Made by a program: the position numbers and the translations under genes | In this document: piece by piece, positions 23,734 to 33,559 of the stretch | Position numbering within the stretch: the first letter of the stretch is position 1 | Layout of the letters: the number at the start of each line of letters is the position of its first letter | Origin: Oribacterium sp. NK2B42 | Lineage (GTDB): Bacteria > Bacillota > Clostridia > Lachnospirales > Lachnospiraceae | Assembly: GCF_000424445.1 (NCBI RefSeq) | Contig: NZ_AUJX01000034.1 | Location: forward strand, 1 to 45,402 | DNA length: 45,402 nucleotides | Direction: 5' to 3' | Notes under the pieces: model-generated | What the model was told of the DNA's origin: nothing | What the model saw: only the letters and a program-made list of their open reading frames with translations | Databases searched by the model: none

Positions 23734-24711
23734 CTATTTTGTGGTTTCCCTTTTAATCAGCTCCACTCCCAGGATACATGCAGTATCATAGGGCTTTCCT
23801 TCTGCGTAATTACAGATGATCTCTACCGCAAGCTCTCCCATTTTTGATATGGGCTGTCTTATGGTGGTAAGCTCCGGTGTCATCAGGGAACTGAACCTGA
23901 TATCATCAAAGCCCACAAGCTTCACATCCTTCGGAACCTTGATCTTATGGTTCTTCAGAACTTTATAGGTAGATATAGCCACTATATCGTTGGCGGCGAA
24001 GATTCCGTCTGCCTCAGGATACTTTTCCAACAGGAGCTCTGCTGATTTCAAACCCGCTTCGAAGGTATAAGCCGTATCGATATACATCTCCTCCAGCCCA
24101 TACTTTCTGCAGACATCCTGATAACCTTTAAATCTTAGCCTGCCACTGGCATATTCCTGCGGTCCCCGGAGACAGATTATCTTCCGGCAGCCGCATTCAT
24201 ATAGGTGTTCCGTGGCCAGAACTCCACCGGTATAATGATCGGATTCTATATAGGCGATCTCGCCTCCATCCGTCATATGCCGGTCCACAACTACCACCGG
24301 AAGATCGGTATCTTTTATCATCTGTCCTGTATGCTCACCGTTTGTGATAAGGATGATTCCGTCCGCTTTCATGCGGCTCAGCATACTGATATTGCTTAGT
24401 TCCTTTTCACTGTTATTACCTGAGCTGCAAAGCACTATGTGATAACCGCGCTTAAAAGCTTCTTCCTCTATCTTACGGGACAGTTCACTGAAGAACGGGT
24501 TATCGATATTGGGAACGATAAGTCCCACAAGCCGTGAGGAATTCTTGAACAGAGCCCTTGCCAGCTGGTTTGGCTGAAAACCTGTTTTTTCAATGGCCTC
24601 CAATACTCTGTTCTTTTTATCATCATCAACATTTGCAGTTCCATTCATAACTCTGGAAACTGTGGCAGGAGAAACTCCTGCCAGTTTTGCAACCTCACGT
24701 ATCGTAGCCAT
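23734..24711 (-). CDS. rbsR: LacI-family ribose operon repressor
   Basis: This 325-residue regulator has an N-terminal LacI HTH (TIREVAKLAGVSPATVSRVMNG, 3-24), a hinge helix region (QLARALF) and a periplasmic-binding-protein-like effector domain with the usual GLIVPNIDNPFF and VKLVGFDDIRFSSLMTPELTTIRQP blocks. It is the last gene of the ribose operon, 88 bp after rbsB. It most likely represses the operon through the tandem GAAACGNGTTTC sites upstream of rbsK and is released by ribose or a phosphate derivative. Confidence 0.93.
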   Translation of the reverse strand: MATIREVAKLAGVSPATVSRVMNGTANVDDDKKNRVLEAIEKTGFQPNQLARALFKNSSRLVGLIVPNIDNPFFSELSRKIEEEAFKRGYHIVLCSSGNNSEKELSNISMLSRMKADGIILITNGEHTGQMIKDTDLPVVVVDRHMTDGGEIAYIESDHYTGGVLATEHLYECGCRKIICLRGPQEYASGRLRFKGYQDVCRKYGLEEMYIDTAYTFEAGLKSAELLLEKYPEADGIFAANDIVAISTYKVLKNHKIKVPKDVKLVGFDDIRFSSLMTPELTTIRQPISKMGELAVEIICNYAEGKPYDTACILGVELIKRETTK

Positions 24712-24799
24712 CTTGTCCTTCTCCGTATGTCTTCATGTGAGTGTCAAAAGCTGACACCGAATCGTTTTGTGCTACTCTCTCCACGATTCTATCATACTT

Positions 24800-25801
24800 T
24801 TATGCGTTTTCCTTAGTAACAAGCTTAACTTCTACAGGCATTGACTTCTCAACTGTCTCACCGTTCATAAGCTTCTGAGCTGTCTCAACAGCTGTTGCAC
24901 CCATAAGGTCAGGCTTCTGAGCAACTGTGCAAGCCATTGTTCCTTCCTTAACTGCTGCGATAGCATCATCTGTGGCATCGAAACCTGCAATTACGATATC
25001 CTTGCCGCTGACAGCCTCAACTGCACCGAGAGCCATCTCGTCATTGTGAGCGAATACAGCCTGAACATCAGGATTAGCCTGAAGGATATTCTCCATAACT
25101 GACATACCCTCAGCTCTGTTGAAGTTTGCTGTCTGGCTTGCTACAACGTCAAGCTTCTCATCAGCTACCTTGTGGAAACCCTCACCTCTGTCGATAGTAG
25201 CAGAAGCACCGTTTACACCCTGAAGCTCAGCAACCTTTGCACCTTCACCAACAAGCTCTACGATATAGTCAGCTGCCATCTGAGCACCTGCTACGTTATC
25301 TGATGCGATAGAACAATCAACGTCAACGCCATTTACCATTCTGTCTACTGCAACAACCTTGATATCCTTAGCGATAGCGTCTTCAACTGAAGGTGCTACT
25401 GCATCAGAATCAACAGGGTTAACGATAAGAACTGAAATATTCTTTGAGATAAGATCCTCGATATCACTTGCCTGCTTAGCAGAATCATCACCTGCATCAA
25501 CAACGATAAGTTCCATTCCAAGCTCAGCAGCCTTTGCCTGAGCACCTTCCTGTAAGGTTACGAAGAAAGGATTGTTAAGAGTTGAAAGTGATAAACCGAT
25601 TGTGCCTGAGCCTGCTGCTGTTGCCTCAGCTGCTGCCTCTGTTTCTGCCTTAGCTGCCTCTGTTGCAGCTTCTGCCTTGGCAGCCTCTGTTGTAGCCTCT
25701 GCCTTCTTCTCTCCGTCAACTGATACTGCTGAACCGCAGCCTACAACTGACATTGCCATAATACCCGCTACTGCAACTGTGAATAAATTTTTAAGCTTCA
25801 T
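24800..25801 (-). CDS. rbsB: Ribose ABC transporter substrate-binding lipoprotein
   Basis: This 333-residue exported lipoprotein has a signal peptide ending SVVGC with C22 as the lipid anchor. An Ala/Glu/Thr repeat linker (EATTEAAKAEAATEAAK, about 35-65) is followed by the ribose-binding fold, starting GTIGLSLSTLNNPFFVTLQEGAQ. Conserved ligand regions VDRMVNGVDVDCSIASDN and VFAHNDEMALGAVEA are present. It captures ribose outside the membrane and delivers it to RbsC. It follows rbsC by about 50 bp. Confidence 0.95.
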   Translation of the reverse strand: MKLKNLFTVAVAGIMAMSVVGCGSAVSVDGEKKAEATTEAAKAEAATEAAKAETEAAAEATAAGSGTIGLSLSTLNNPFFVTLQEGAQAKAAELGMELIVVDAGDDSAKQASDIEDLISKNISVLIVNPVDSDAVAPSVEDAIAKDIKVVAVDRMVNGVDVDCSIASDNVAGAQMAADYIVELVGEGAKVAELQGVNGASATIDRGEGFHKVADEKLDVVASQTANFNRAEGMSVMENILQANPDVQAVFAHNDEMALGAVEAVSGKDIVIAGFDATDDAIAAVKEGTMACTVAQKPDLMGATAVETAQKLMNGETVEKSMPVEVKLVTKENA

Positions 25802-25850
25802 TTTTTCTCCTCCGTTATTGCTTAAATGTTTATTTTATTCTCAATTCCCA

Positions 25851-26786
25851 TTAACGCTTTCTGTCTGAAAGAACCGCAATGAGAATGACAATTCCCTTTA
25901 CAACTGACTGATAATATGAAGAAACTCCCATGATGTTGAGACCATTGTTAAGTACCGCAATGATGAGTACACCTACGAAGGTTCCCCAGATTCTTCCGCG
26001 TCCACCGTTCATACTTGTTCCGCCAAGGGCAACCGATGCGATGGCGTCAAGCTCGTAACCGTTACCAAGTGTAGGCTGTGCAGATGCAAGTCTTGATAAA
26101 AGAATGAGACCTGAAAGTGCTGCCATACCGCCTGAGATTGCATAGGTGATAAGCTTGGTTTTGTTAATGTTTACGCCGGAAAGCTTTGCTGATTCAGCAT
26201 TACTGCCTGTGGCATAGACTCTTCTTCCGAATACTGTCTTCTGAAGCACAAAGAAGAAAAGCAGGAATACAAGGACGAATAAGATTACAGGGAACGGGAT
26301 TCCGAAAAGGCTTCCCTTTCCTACGAACTTCAAAAGGAAACTGTCTCCAAGTCCCGAAATCGGCTTTCCATCCATGAAGATCATGGTGATACCTCTGTAC
26401 ACTGTCATGGTGATAAGTGTAGCTATGAAGGGCTGTAATCTTCCCTTTGTAACCAGTGTTCCGCTGACAAGTCCGCAGCCTACACCGATGAGAAGTGCAA
26501 GTATCATGGCAATTCCCACCGGCATTCCCCCTTTGATGAAGGAAGCACAGAATGCCGTTGAAAGAGCAAGTGTTGAACCTACCGAAAGATCGATACCGCC
26601 GGTAAGGATAACGCAGGTCATACCGAATGCTATAAATCCGTTAATGGATGACTGTCGAACCAGGGATAAGAAGTTATCGATAGTTCTGAACTGAGGGCTT
26701 ATGATACTGATAACCAGGACCAGACCTATAAGAGCTATCAGTGCCCCCAGATCCTGAATTTTATTTATTAATTTATTACTTTCCAT
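25851..26786 (-). CDS. rbsC: Ribose ABC transporter permease
   Basis: This 311-residue membrane protein with eight to ten spans belongs to the BPD_transp_2 family. It shows TCVILTGGIDLSVGSTLAL near the N-terminal third and the late block GYELDAIASVALGGTSMNGGRGRIWGT. Its start overlaps the end of rbsA by 11 bp, indicating translational coupling. It forms the ribose channel with RbsA. Confidence 0.96.
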   Translation of the reverse strand: MESNKLINKIQDLGALIALIGLVLVISIISPQFRTIDNFLSLVRQSSINGFIAFGMTCVILTGGIDLSVGSTLALSTAFCASFIKGGMPVGIAMILALLIGVGCGLVSGTLVTKGRLQPFIATLITMTVYRGITMIFMDGKPISGLGDSFLLKFVGKGSLFGIPFPVILFVLVFLLFFFVLQKTVFGRRVYATGSNAESAKLSGVNINKTKLITYAISGGMAALSGLILLSRLASAQPTLGNGYELDAIASVALGGTSMNGGRGRIWGTFVGVLIIAVLNNGLNIMGVSSYYQSVVKGIVILIAVLSDRKR

Positions 26787-28269
26787 CGTTTTGGCCTCCT
26801 GTAGCGAGAATCATGACATTTTCCTGGTTTGCATCCTGCCTGTCGATAAATCCGCCTATTTTTCCTTCTGAAATAACCATTATCCTGTCGGACATTCCCA
26901 GAACCTCCGGAAGCTCCGAAGAAACCATAATGATCGCAACGCCCTGTGCGGCAAGGTTATTAATTATTGAATAGATTTCCTTTTTTGCACCTATATCCAC
27001 GCCTCTTGTAGGCTCGTCCAGGATAAGAACTTTAGGATCTGTGAAAATCCATTTTGCAAATACCACCTTCTGCTGATTACCACCGCTCAGCTTATTGCAG
27101 TAGTGCTCCGGTCCTGTGCACTTGATATGAAGCTCTTCAATACCAGCCTTAACCATATCCATTTCACTCTTCTTATTCAGAACTCCGTTTTTTGAAATCC
27201 TGCCAAGATTGGTTATGGCTATATTTTTCATAATGCTTTCTTCAAGCATCAGACCTTCTGTCTTTCTGTCCTCAGTGATGAAACCGATGCCGTTCTTCAT
27301 AGCCTGCTCCGGATTCTTATTGTGAACTTCTTTTCCTTCCACAAAAATCTGTCCGGTGACATTTGGCATATTTCCGAATATGGACTGCATGATCTCTGTT
27401 CGTCCGGCACCCATGAGACCGGCAACACCGAGAACCTCTCCGGCTCTGACCTGGAAACTTATATCAGAGAAAACTCCGGGACAGTTAAGATTTTTAACCT
27501 CGAAGGCAATGTCTCCGATCTTCACATCTCTTTCCGGATATCTCTCACCGATTTCACGGCCGATCATCATCTTGACAACTTCAGTCATATCAGTCTTGCT
27601 GATTTCTCTGGTGCCGATGTACTGACCGTCACGAAGGATTGTGATCCTGTCGCAAAGCTCGAAAATCTCTTCCATTCTGTGAGAGATATAAACGATGGAT
27701 ACGCCTTTTTCCTTAAGGCTTCTCACAACCCCGAAAAGAACCTCTGTCTCCTTCTGGGTAAGTGCTGCCGTAGGCTCATCCATGATGATGACCCGTGCAT
27801 CCACCATAAGGGCTTTTGCGATTTCAATCATCTGCTGCTGACCGATGGAAAGAGTATCCATACTTGCTGCGGGGCTGATATTAACTCCGAGAGTATCAAG
27901 TATCTTCTTTACTTCCGCCCTCATCGCCTGCTTGTCGCAAACACCGAACTTCTTAGTGATCTCTTTACCGAGGAACATGTTTTCCTCAACCGTCATATCG
28001 AAGAGAACATTCAGCTCCTGATGTATGAAGACGATTCCTGCCTTTTCTGCCTCCTGAGGATTTTTGTAACAAACTTCCTGACCGTCTACATATATTTCTC
28101 CGGCGTCCTTAGTGTAAACACCGGTTAAAATCTTCATTAATGTTGATTTTCCGGCACCGTTTTCACCCATAAGCGCGTGGATTTCTCCATCGCCAAGCTC
28201 AAATCCCGCATCCCTTAAGACCGGATTTCCGCCGAAGGCTTTATTGATGCCACTCATTTTTATATTCAT
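26776..28269 (-). CDS. rbsA: Ribose ABC transporter ATP-binding protein
   Basis: This 497-residue sugar-type protein has two ABC domains. The first has Walker A GENGAGKST (35-43), signature LSIGQQQM and Walker B VIIMDEPTAAL. The second has the degenerate Walker A GLMGAGRTE typical of the family, signature LSGGNQQK and VLILDEPTRGVD. It powers ribose uptake. It begins 15 bp after rbsD and overlaps rbsC. Confidence 0.97.
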   Translation of the reverse strand: MNIKMSGINKAFGGNPVLRDAGFELGDGEIHALMGENGAGKSTLMKILTGVYTKDAGEIYVDGQEVCYKNPQEAEKAGIVFIHQELNVLFDMTVEENMFLGKEITKKFGVCDKQAMRAEVKKILDTLGVNISPAASMDTLSIGQQQMIEIAKALMVDARVIIMDEPTAALTQKETEVLFGVVRSLKEKGVSIVYISHRMEEIFELCDRITILRDGQYIGTREISKTDMTEVVKMMIGREIGERYPERDVKIGDIAFEVKNLNCPGVFSDISFQVRAGEVLGVAGLMGAGRTEIMQSIFGNMPNVTGQIFVEGKEVHNKNPEQAMKNGIGFITEDRKTEGLMLEESIMKNIAITNLGRISKNGVLNKKSEMDMVKAGIEELHIKCTGPEHYCNKLSGGNQQKVVFAKWIFTDPKVLILDEPTRGVDIGAKKEIYSIINNLAAQGVAIIMVSSELPEVLGMSDRIMVISEGKIGGFIDRQDANQENVMILATGGQNDGK

Positions 28270-28284
28270 TATCTGCTCCTGTTA

Positions 28285-28701
28285 TCAACCAAATATACAG
28301 CCTGACTGAAGGATGATGTTTGCGTAAGGAGTTGTTTCTCCGGTACGAATCACTGCTTTACTGTTATTTGTAAGCTCTTTTAATTTTGTATGGGGAACAT
28401 ATTCAATCTCGATTTTGAAACCCGTTTCATTTTTCTCCAAAAAATTAAGCACTTCCTTGTGCACTTCAGGGTTCATGGTTTTGATCTCTTCCGCAAGGAT
28501 CACCTTTTCGATCTTCATGTCAGCACCAACTTCATTAAGCACCTCCATAAATCTCGGCATCCCGAACTTAACTGCAAGATCGATCCTCTCTACGCTGTCA
28601 GGAATCGGAAGACCGCAGTCTCCGATGCAGATCTGATCTGTATGTCCCATATATGAAAGAACCCGGGATATATCGCTGTTTAATATTCCATTCTTTTTCA
28701 T
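28285..28701 (-). CDS. rbsD: D-ribose pyranase
   Basis: This 138-residue enzyme converts beta-D-ribopyranose to the furanose form used by ribokinase. It starts [22 protein letters not shown] and contains [11 protein letters not shown] with the active-site region, ending [22 protein letters not shown]. The frame is open far upstream inside rbsK, but the ATG at 28701 has GGAGG before it and yields the normal length. The rbsK stop lies two bases upstream of this start. Confidence 0.96.
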   Translation of the reverse strand: MKKNGILNSDISRVLSYMGHTDQICIGDCGLPIPDSVERIDLAVKFGMPRFMEVLNEVGADMKIEKVILAEEIKTMNPEVHKEVLNFLEKNETGFKIEIEYVPHTKLKELTNNSKAVIRTGETTPYANIILQSGCIFG

Positions 28702-28702
28702 C

Positions 28703-29590
28703 TTAAACCTCCAATTCAGCTTCAACTTCCTTTGCTGTAGGCATTCCACCCTGGGCACCCATCTTCTCGATGGAGAGACCTGCTGCGGTGTTTGCATAGG
28801 TTAAGGCTTCCTTCATTGAAGCTTTATCTGCAATCCTTACAGCGAAAGCGCCGTTTAAGGTATCGCCTGCTCCGGTGGTATCAACCACCTTGCTCTTTCT
28901 GCAGGGAACACTGAGAATTTCACCTGACTTAAGGCAGGTCACAACGCCCTTGCTTCCCTTTGTAATGATAAGCTTCTCAGGATACTCCCTCAAAAGCTCC
29001 TCTTCTGATTTTTCATTTCCAAAGATCAGTACCGCTTCATGCTCGTTAGGGGTAAGGTAGGTTACCTTATCTACTATTTCCTTGGGAACCTCTGCTGCAG
29101 GAGCAGGATTAAGTACTGTAGGAATATTCTCCTTTGAACAGATATCTACAACATAATGAACAGCTTCAAGCGGGATCTCATGCTGGAGAACCACCATATC
29201 AAATTTCACAAGCTCTTCTCTTATGGAATCAATATAGGCCTTGCCTGCACAGGCGTTTGCCCCGGCCACGACAACTATGGTGTTGTCATTGTCCCCTAAC
29301 GTGATAAGAGCTATTCCTGTAGGAACCCCTTCAACTGTTTTTATATTATCTGTATTTACTCCGTTAGACTTGAGGTTTTCGATCAGTTGTCTTCCGTTAT
29401 CGTCATTACCCACACAGCCAAACATGGAAACCTCTGCGCCAAGTCTTGCCATGGCTACCGCCTGATTGGCACCCTTTCCGCCCGGAATATAATGAAGCTC
29501 CGAACCCTTGAGAGTCTCTCCCTTCAGCGGGATGCGCTCTGCAATAACTGTCTGATCCATGTTAATGCTTCCGACTACAGCTATTTTCAA
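28703..29590 (-). CDS. rbsK: Ribokinase
   Basis: This 295-residue PfkB-family kinase phosphorylates ribose to ribose 5-phosphate. Motifs are VVGSINMDQ at the start, [17 protein letters not shown] (PfkB signature 1) and [16 protein letters not shown] (signature 2) with the catalytic aspartate in GAGD. It is the first gene of the operon, about 115 bp downstream of tandem LacI-type operators. GGAAGTG precedes the start. Confidence 0.96.
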   Translation of the reverse strand: MKIAVVGSINMDQTVIAERIPLKGETLKGSELHYIPGGKGANQAVAMARLGAEVSMFGCVGNDDNGRQLIENLKSNGVNTDNIKTVEGVPTGIALITLGDNDNTIVVVAGANACAGKAYIDSIREELVKFDMVVLQHEIPLEAVHYVVDICSKENIPTVLNPAPAAEVPKEIVDKVTYLTPNEHEAVLIFGNEKSEEELLREYPEKLIITKGSKGVVTCLKSGEILSVPCRKSKVVDTTGAGDTLNGAFAVRIADKASMKEALTYANTAAGLSIEKMGAQGGMPTAKEVEAELEV

Positions 29591-29715
29591 AACAACACTT
29601 CCTTTCTACTTCACTTCGGGAACAGGCAACCGGAAGGTCTTCTTACCTGACCCGGGGATACCTGCCGGTGTTTCGGTGTTTCCGTCAGGCAACTCATTCA
29701 TTAAAAAACTTATTT

Positions 29716-29741
29716 GAAACGGGTTTCTGAAACGCGTTTCA
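29716..29741 (-). promoter_or_regulatory. Tandem LacI-type operators of the ribose operon
   Basis: Two adjacent half-symmetric sites, GAAACGGGTTTC (29716-29727) and GAAACGCGTTTC (29729-29740), follow each other with one base between. The second extends to a perfect 14-bp palindrome. They lie just downstream of the -10, an ideal place for RbsR to block transcription. Confidence 0.85.
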
Positions 29742-29753
29742 CGTTATAGCAAT

Positions 29754-29782
29754 ATGCTATCAATCAATGACTGTCATGTCAA
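29754..29782 (-). promoter_or_regulatory. rbs operon promoter
   Basis: On the minus strand TTGACA (29777-29782), a 17-bp spacer and TAGCAT (29754-29759) form the promoter. The tandem operators begin 12 bp after the -10. The leader then runs about 155 nt to rbsK. Confidence 0.75.
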
Positions 29783-29818
29783 TATGTCTTTGTTGAATTT
29801 TATATTTTTAATATAATA

Positions 29819-29859
29819 GAGGCGATAGTTTTGTATATATTTCACAAAACTATCGCCTC
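29819..29859. terminator. Long hairpin between the beta-glycoside operon and the rbs promoter
   Basis: A 16-bp perfect stem (GAGGCGATAGTTTTGT with ACAAAACTATCGCCTC) closes a 9-nt loop, with TTTATC on the plus side and TATTATATT on the minus side. It probably ends the beta-glycoside operon. Confidence 0.75.
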
Positions 29860-29873
29860 TTTATCTCTCATCT

Positions 29874-29901
29874 ATAAACGCATGTTTTTTGCCGTTTATC
29901 T
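29874..29901. repeat. 28-bp dispersed repeat, copy B
   Basis: This unit (ATAAACGCATG...CGTTTATCT) equals copy A at 6940-6967 except for two positions. Its TAAACG/CGTTTA ends pair perfectly. It overlaps the last codons of the four-helix membrane protein gene. Confidence 0.6.
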
Positions 29902-30339
29902 TTCTTTAACTGAACGTGTAAATGCTCCGATGATCATCAAAAGCGCCCCTATGATAAAGGCTGCGATTGAAACAACTGTCACATAAAACACCTGCCAGCC
30001 TACAGTATTTACCGAGTCGTAGCTAAAGAGTCCTGCGATCAGAAGGATCCTCTCTGAGAGAACCTGTCCGAAAGCTGCTGTAAACATCGCGATGGAAACA
30101 CAAACCGCGATAGTACTGCAGATATCGTGATTTCCGAAAATATTGGGAAGCACAACGGCTGCACAGGCAAGGACGATTCCCAAAACACCCTGCACGATGA
30201 TAATTCCCAGGTTTCCCAGCGCGTAAGTCACAGTCATACTGCTGCATACGCAGGCAGCAATGATACCAACTATTCCGAGAATTGCAGCAATTACATTGAA
30301 GTATGCTCCCACACTCTGTTTTTTCATAAATTCTGACAT
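29896..30339 (-). CDS. Four-helix membrane protein of unknown function
   Basis: This 147-residue protein has four hydrophobic spans (about 15-37, 45-70, 78-98, 115-140) with short loops and a basic tail. I do not recognise the family. The ATG at 30339 is chosen because GGAGG precedes it inside the GH3 end; the GH3 stop TGA lies two bases upstream, so translation is coupled. Position suggests an accessory role for the membrane-bound GH3 or the sugar symporter, but this is inference. Confidence 0.75.
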   Translation of the reverse strand: MSEFMKKQSVGAYFNVIAAILGIVGIIAACVCSSMTVTYALGNLGIIIVQGVLGIVLACAAVVLPNIFGNHDICSTIAVCVSIAMFTAAFGQVLSERILLIAGLFSYDSVNTVGWQVFYVTVVSIAAFIIGALLMIIGAFTRSVKER

Positions 30340-30341
30340 AC

Positions 30342-33300
30342 TCAAGCCTCCTTTTCCTTTCTCTTGGAGAGTACGAACAGGATTGCAAATACTGCCGTTA
30401 AAATACCTGTTACAGCGATCGCAGAATGATAAGCTGTTCTCCACCATGTGTTCAACTTAACAACATGAGTTGTTTCATTATATCTGTTCATAAGGTTACT
30501 TGATGCAATCGCATACAGTACGTTATGTGCAGACTCTTTAACAGCCTGCTGAGCATTGGCATCGCCCGCAAATACTGCTGCGCTGATAGCTGAGCCATCT
30601 GCCTGGTTAGCAAATCTTGGGCTGGTAAGAGTTGTATCTGCGTAGAATCCCGACATACCTCTTGTGTCATAGCAGGTTGTTCCCGATGTAAGAACTGATC
30701 CGTAAAGATCAAAGTCATCATAGATATCTGTCACTGCATAACCCTTGAATCCCCATTCATTCTTAAGGATCTCTGTCATCAGACCGGTACTTACAGTACA
30801 CTCAACCGGACCAATCTTGGAGAAGGAGATCATAAGACCTCTCATTCCCGCATCATTATCCTCTGTATCATACTTGGTTGCTTCAAAAGCAATCTGGTAT
30901 GCCCTGAGTTCTACTTCTCTTGCACGCTGCTCTGTCATAAACGGAGCAACACCTGCTCTGTTTGTTTCCTGATCATTAAATGCATAATGCTTAGGTGCTG
31001 CGATCAGACCATATTCAAGAGCTCCGATAGCAAATTCCATTGCTGTGTATCCTGAAAGGATCGGATCTTCTGAATAGTACTCACCGTTACGTCCGTTGTA
31101 AGCATGACGATGTGTATTAAGTCCCGGTCCCCAGAGGATAGGAATACCTGTAAAGAGTGACTCTATACCTATAAACTCACCAAGCTTCTTAGCAAGGTCC
31201 GGATTAAAGGAAGCTGCTGTAAGAGGGCTGCTGCCGAATACTTCAGGATGCCAGTTGCCGTTTGGATCTTCCGGACTGATGTTCCATGGGGCTTCTGTAT
31301 CCTTGGAGGCATTAAGGTTAACCGCGATACCGTTACCAGCATTCTCTGTCATATAAGTTTCTACAGTTCCGATAGATTCGGCACCCGGGATACTTGGGCC
31401 GCCAAAGGTTGCAAGGTACTGAGCCTCCTCAAGAGTCATCTCGGAAAGGAGTTCATCCCATTTTTCGTCATCAAAGTCAAGGCCTGCCATCTCATAAAAC
31501 ATGAGATCACTCTTCTTGCCCCATTCGATTCCGGAAGTATCATCATCAGTCGCAATTGTATAGTACTTACCATTGAGATAATCGATCATCTCCTGACTTG
31601 TAAGAGTCATATCTGAGTATGTCTTGGGATAAGTTCCATTCCAGTCTGCACGGCTTAAGTAAGTAACTTCACCCTCCTGGAAATGATTCCAGTCTGCATA
31701 GTCAAGCTGATTAGAAATCTTTGTGCCCGTTTTACTGTAAGCAAAGGCTGTTCTTGAAAGTGTATCCTCAGTGATCTCTGTTTTGAATGCATAGTCTGCA
31801 TTAGCCTCTCCAACAAGGTTCTCAACTGCTACGCCCTGTGAAGCTATGATGTTGTTGAGTGCGTCGTGAGCACCGTTACCAAATGCGAAGTAATATGTTC
31901 CGGGATCCACGATATATGATCCGTAAGTTCCGTCTCCGTTATCGTAAGAGCTGTCATATGTAGCAATGTACTGAAGATCAACATCTACAGATACAACCTC
32001 AGACTCTCCCGGCTGAAGAAGTCCGGTCTTGCCGTAGTTAAGAAGAACGATGGCGCTCTTTTCGATTCCGCCCCGCTCATAAGGAGCCTGACCATAGATC
32101 TGTACGCTCTTTTTACCCGGTACATTTCCTGTATTGGTGACTTTCACATTGAAGGTAGCTGTTGCAGTAGTTACATCATCTTTCTTTGAAACATTAAATA
32201 CAGGCTCTCCCTCAAATTCCATATCAAAGGCAGTATATGAAAGTCCATATCCAAATCCATAGGCTACTTCTGCATCATAATCCCAGCCTGATCCAGAAGC
32301 ATAAGTTCCTGCTGTTCCTGTTGCATTTCCCTGTCCGAGAACTGCATCATAGTATCTTGTCTCATAGTAGCGATATCCGACATAGATGCCCTCAGCCTCT
32401 ATGATGTAATTGCTGCTGTTCTCTCGTGTGATAACATCTGCTGCGTTCTTATATGAGAAGTTACCCATATTCTGCATTGCAGGAGCAGACATGTTGTAGG
32501 TAGGGAAGATATCTGCAAGTCCGCCTGAAGGTGATACCTTTCCGCAGAGGATATCCGCTACTCCCAGAAGGCCATAGCTTCCCGGTGCTCCTATCCAGAG
32601 GATCGCATCAATTTCAGGATCGTTCTTAAGCTCACCGATCTCTACAGCAGATGCACTGTTCACAAGGATGATGACCTTATCACTGCACTCTTTTGCGAGA
32701 GCGATGGCATCCTTCTCGTTGGTTGTAAGAGCAATAGGCTCTTCTGCACCAAGACCGGCAACTATTCCGCCTGGAAGATAGTCTTCACTCTCGGCGCTTG
32801 GTCTTCCGATAACAACGATCGAAGCATCTCCGTATTGAGCAAAACTGTTCCTGAAGTCTGCATTAACACCTTCAATCTCTTTTACGGAAGGCTCACCCGG
32901 ATCATACTCTTCAGAAGGTCCGGCATTTTCTGTGTGAAGATATGTCTCATTGAGCTTTGTGTAGATGGAAGTCATGGTAGGATTAACCTTGTATCCTGCT
33001 CCATCAAACTCAAACTCATCTCCGCTCCAGTCCCCTGTTGTGTATCCTCTCTCAATCTGGCCTGTTGCCCAGTTCTGGGAAAGAGATGTTGTGATGTGAT
33101 GCGCAAAATCAGTTACATTGTTCTGAAGCGCCTCATCAAGATTTATAAATCCGCCAAATGCCTTGACACCAAAGCTTGAACCAAGGATAGGAACCTGGGA
33201 TCTGATCCCGAATAATGTCACATTTGCGCCTGATGCAAGTGGGAGTACTCCGTTATTCTTAAGAAGTACCGTTCCTTCTGCTGCCTGCTCTCTGTTAAGA

Positions 33301-33545
33301 TCCATCGCAGCCTGGATAAGTGCGTGTGAATTACCTGTTCCATCCTCATTCAAAAGTTCAGCAGGTGGTGTGAACCTGTCGTACACTGCATCTTTGTCAT
33401 CTGTAACCATCATCTCACTCTGGGTACCAAGAGCCGTATCGATAGTTGTTGAAAAAGATTCCAGTGTGTTACCAACTATTACTGAGATTGACAGTAAAAA
33501 TGACATAAGAGCTGCCAGTCCTCTGAAAATACCTGTCTTTTTCAA
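30342..33545 (-). CDS. Membrane-tethered GH3 beta-glucosidase with reversed domain order
   Basis: This 1067-residue enzyme carries the GH3 domains in swapped order. The alpha/beta sandwich comes first (TVLLKNNGVLPLASG, then ADIFPTYNMSAP), then a fibronectin-III-like domain (about 440-590). The TIM-barrel half comes last (GIPILWGPGLNTHRHAYNGRNGEYYSEDP, AAPKHYAFNDQETNR) with the probable nucleophile in VTDIYDDF near residue 940. The same order is known in Butyrivibrio and Ruminococcus BglA-type enzymes. Hydrophobic spans near residues 5-25 and at the C-terminus (about 1035-1055, then KRKEKEA) suggest anchoring at both ends. The TTG at 33545 is preferred: AAGGAG precedes it. Confidence 0.88.
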   Translation of the reverse strand: MKKTGIFRGLAALMSFLLSISVIVGNTLESFSTTIDTALGTQSEMMVTDDKDAVYDRFTPPAELLNEDGTGNSHALIQAAMDLNREQAAEGTVLLKNNGVLPLASGANVTLFGIRSQVPILGSSFGVKAFGGFINLDEALQNNVTDFAHHITTSLSQNWATGQIERGYTTGDWSGDEFEFDGAGYKVNPTMTSIYTKLNETYLHTENAGPSEEYDPGEPSVKEIEGVNADFRNSFAQYGDASIVVIGRPSAESEDYLPGGIVAGLGAEEPIALTTNEKDAIALAKECSDKVIILVNSASAVEIGELKNDPEIDAILWIGAPGSYGLLGVADILCGKVSPSGGLADIFPTYNMSAPAMQNMGNFSYKNAADVITRENSSNYIIEAEGIYVGYRYYETRYYDAVLGQGNATGTAGTYASGSGWDYDAEVAYGFGYGLSYTAFDMEFEGEPVFNVSKKDDVTTATATFNVKVTNTGNVPGKKSVQIYGQAPYERGGIEKSAIVLLNYGKTGLLQPGESEVVSVDVDLQYIATYDSSYDNGDGTYGSYIVDPGTYYFAFGNGAHDALNNIIASQGVAVENLVGEANADYAFKTEITEDTLSRTAFAYSKTGTKISNQLDYADWNHFQEGEVTYLSRADWNGTYPKTYSDMTLTSQEMIDYLNGKYYTIATDDDTSGIEWGKKSDLMFYEMAGLDFDDEKWDELLSEMTLEEAQYLATFGGPSIPGAESIGTVETYMTENAGNGIAVNLNASKDTEAPWNISPEDPNGNWHPEVFGSSPLTAASFNPDLAKKLGEFIGIESLFTGIPILWGPGLNTHRHAYNGRNGEYYSEDPILSGYTAMEFAIGALEYGLIAAPKHYAFNDQETNRAGVAPFMTEQRAREVELRAYQIAFEATKYDTEDNDAGMRGLMISFSKIGPVECTVSTGLMTEILKNEWGFKGYAVTDIYDDFDLYGSVLTSGTTCYDTRGMSGFYADTTLTSPRFANQADGSAISAAVFAGDANAQQAVKESAHNVLYAIASSNLMNRYNETTHVVKLNTWWRTAYHSAIAVTGILTAVFAILFVLSKRKEKEA

Positions 33546-33559
33546 TTTCTTTCTCCTTA

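Noticed and set aside
27322-28128. 268-codon plus-strand frame opposite rbsA
   Set aside because: RbsA on the minus strand is a certain gene; the opposite frame is a shadow with no family pattern.
29591-29715. A structured regulatory RNA in the rbsK leader
   Set aside because: A CCTGAC/GTCAGG pair can be drawn over about 45 nt but the inner part does not fold convincingly, so it was not listed.
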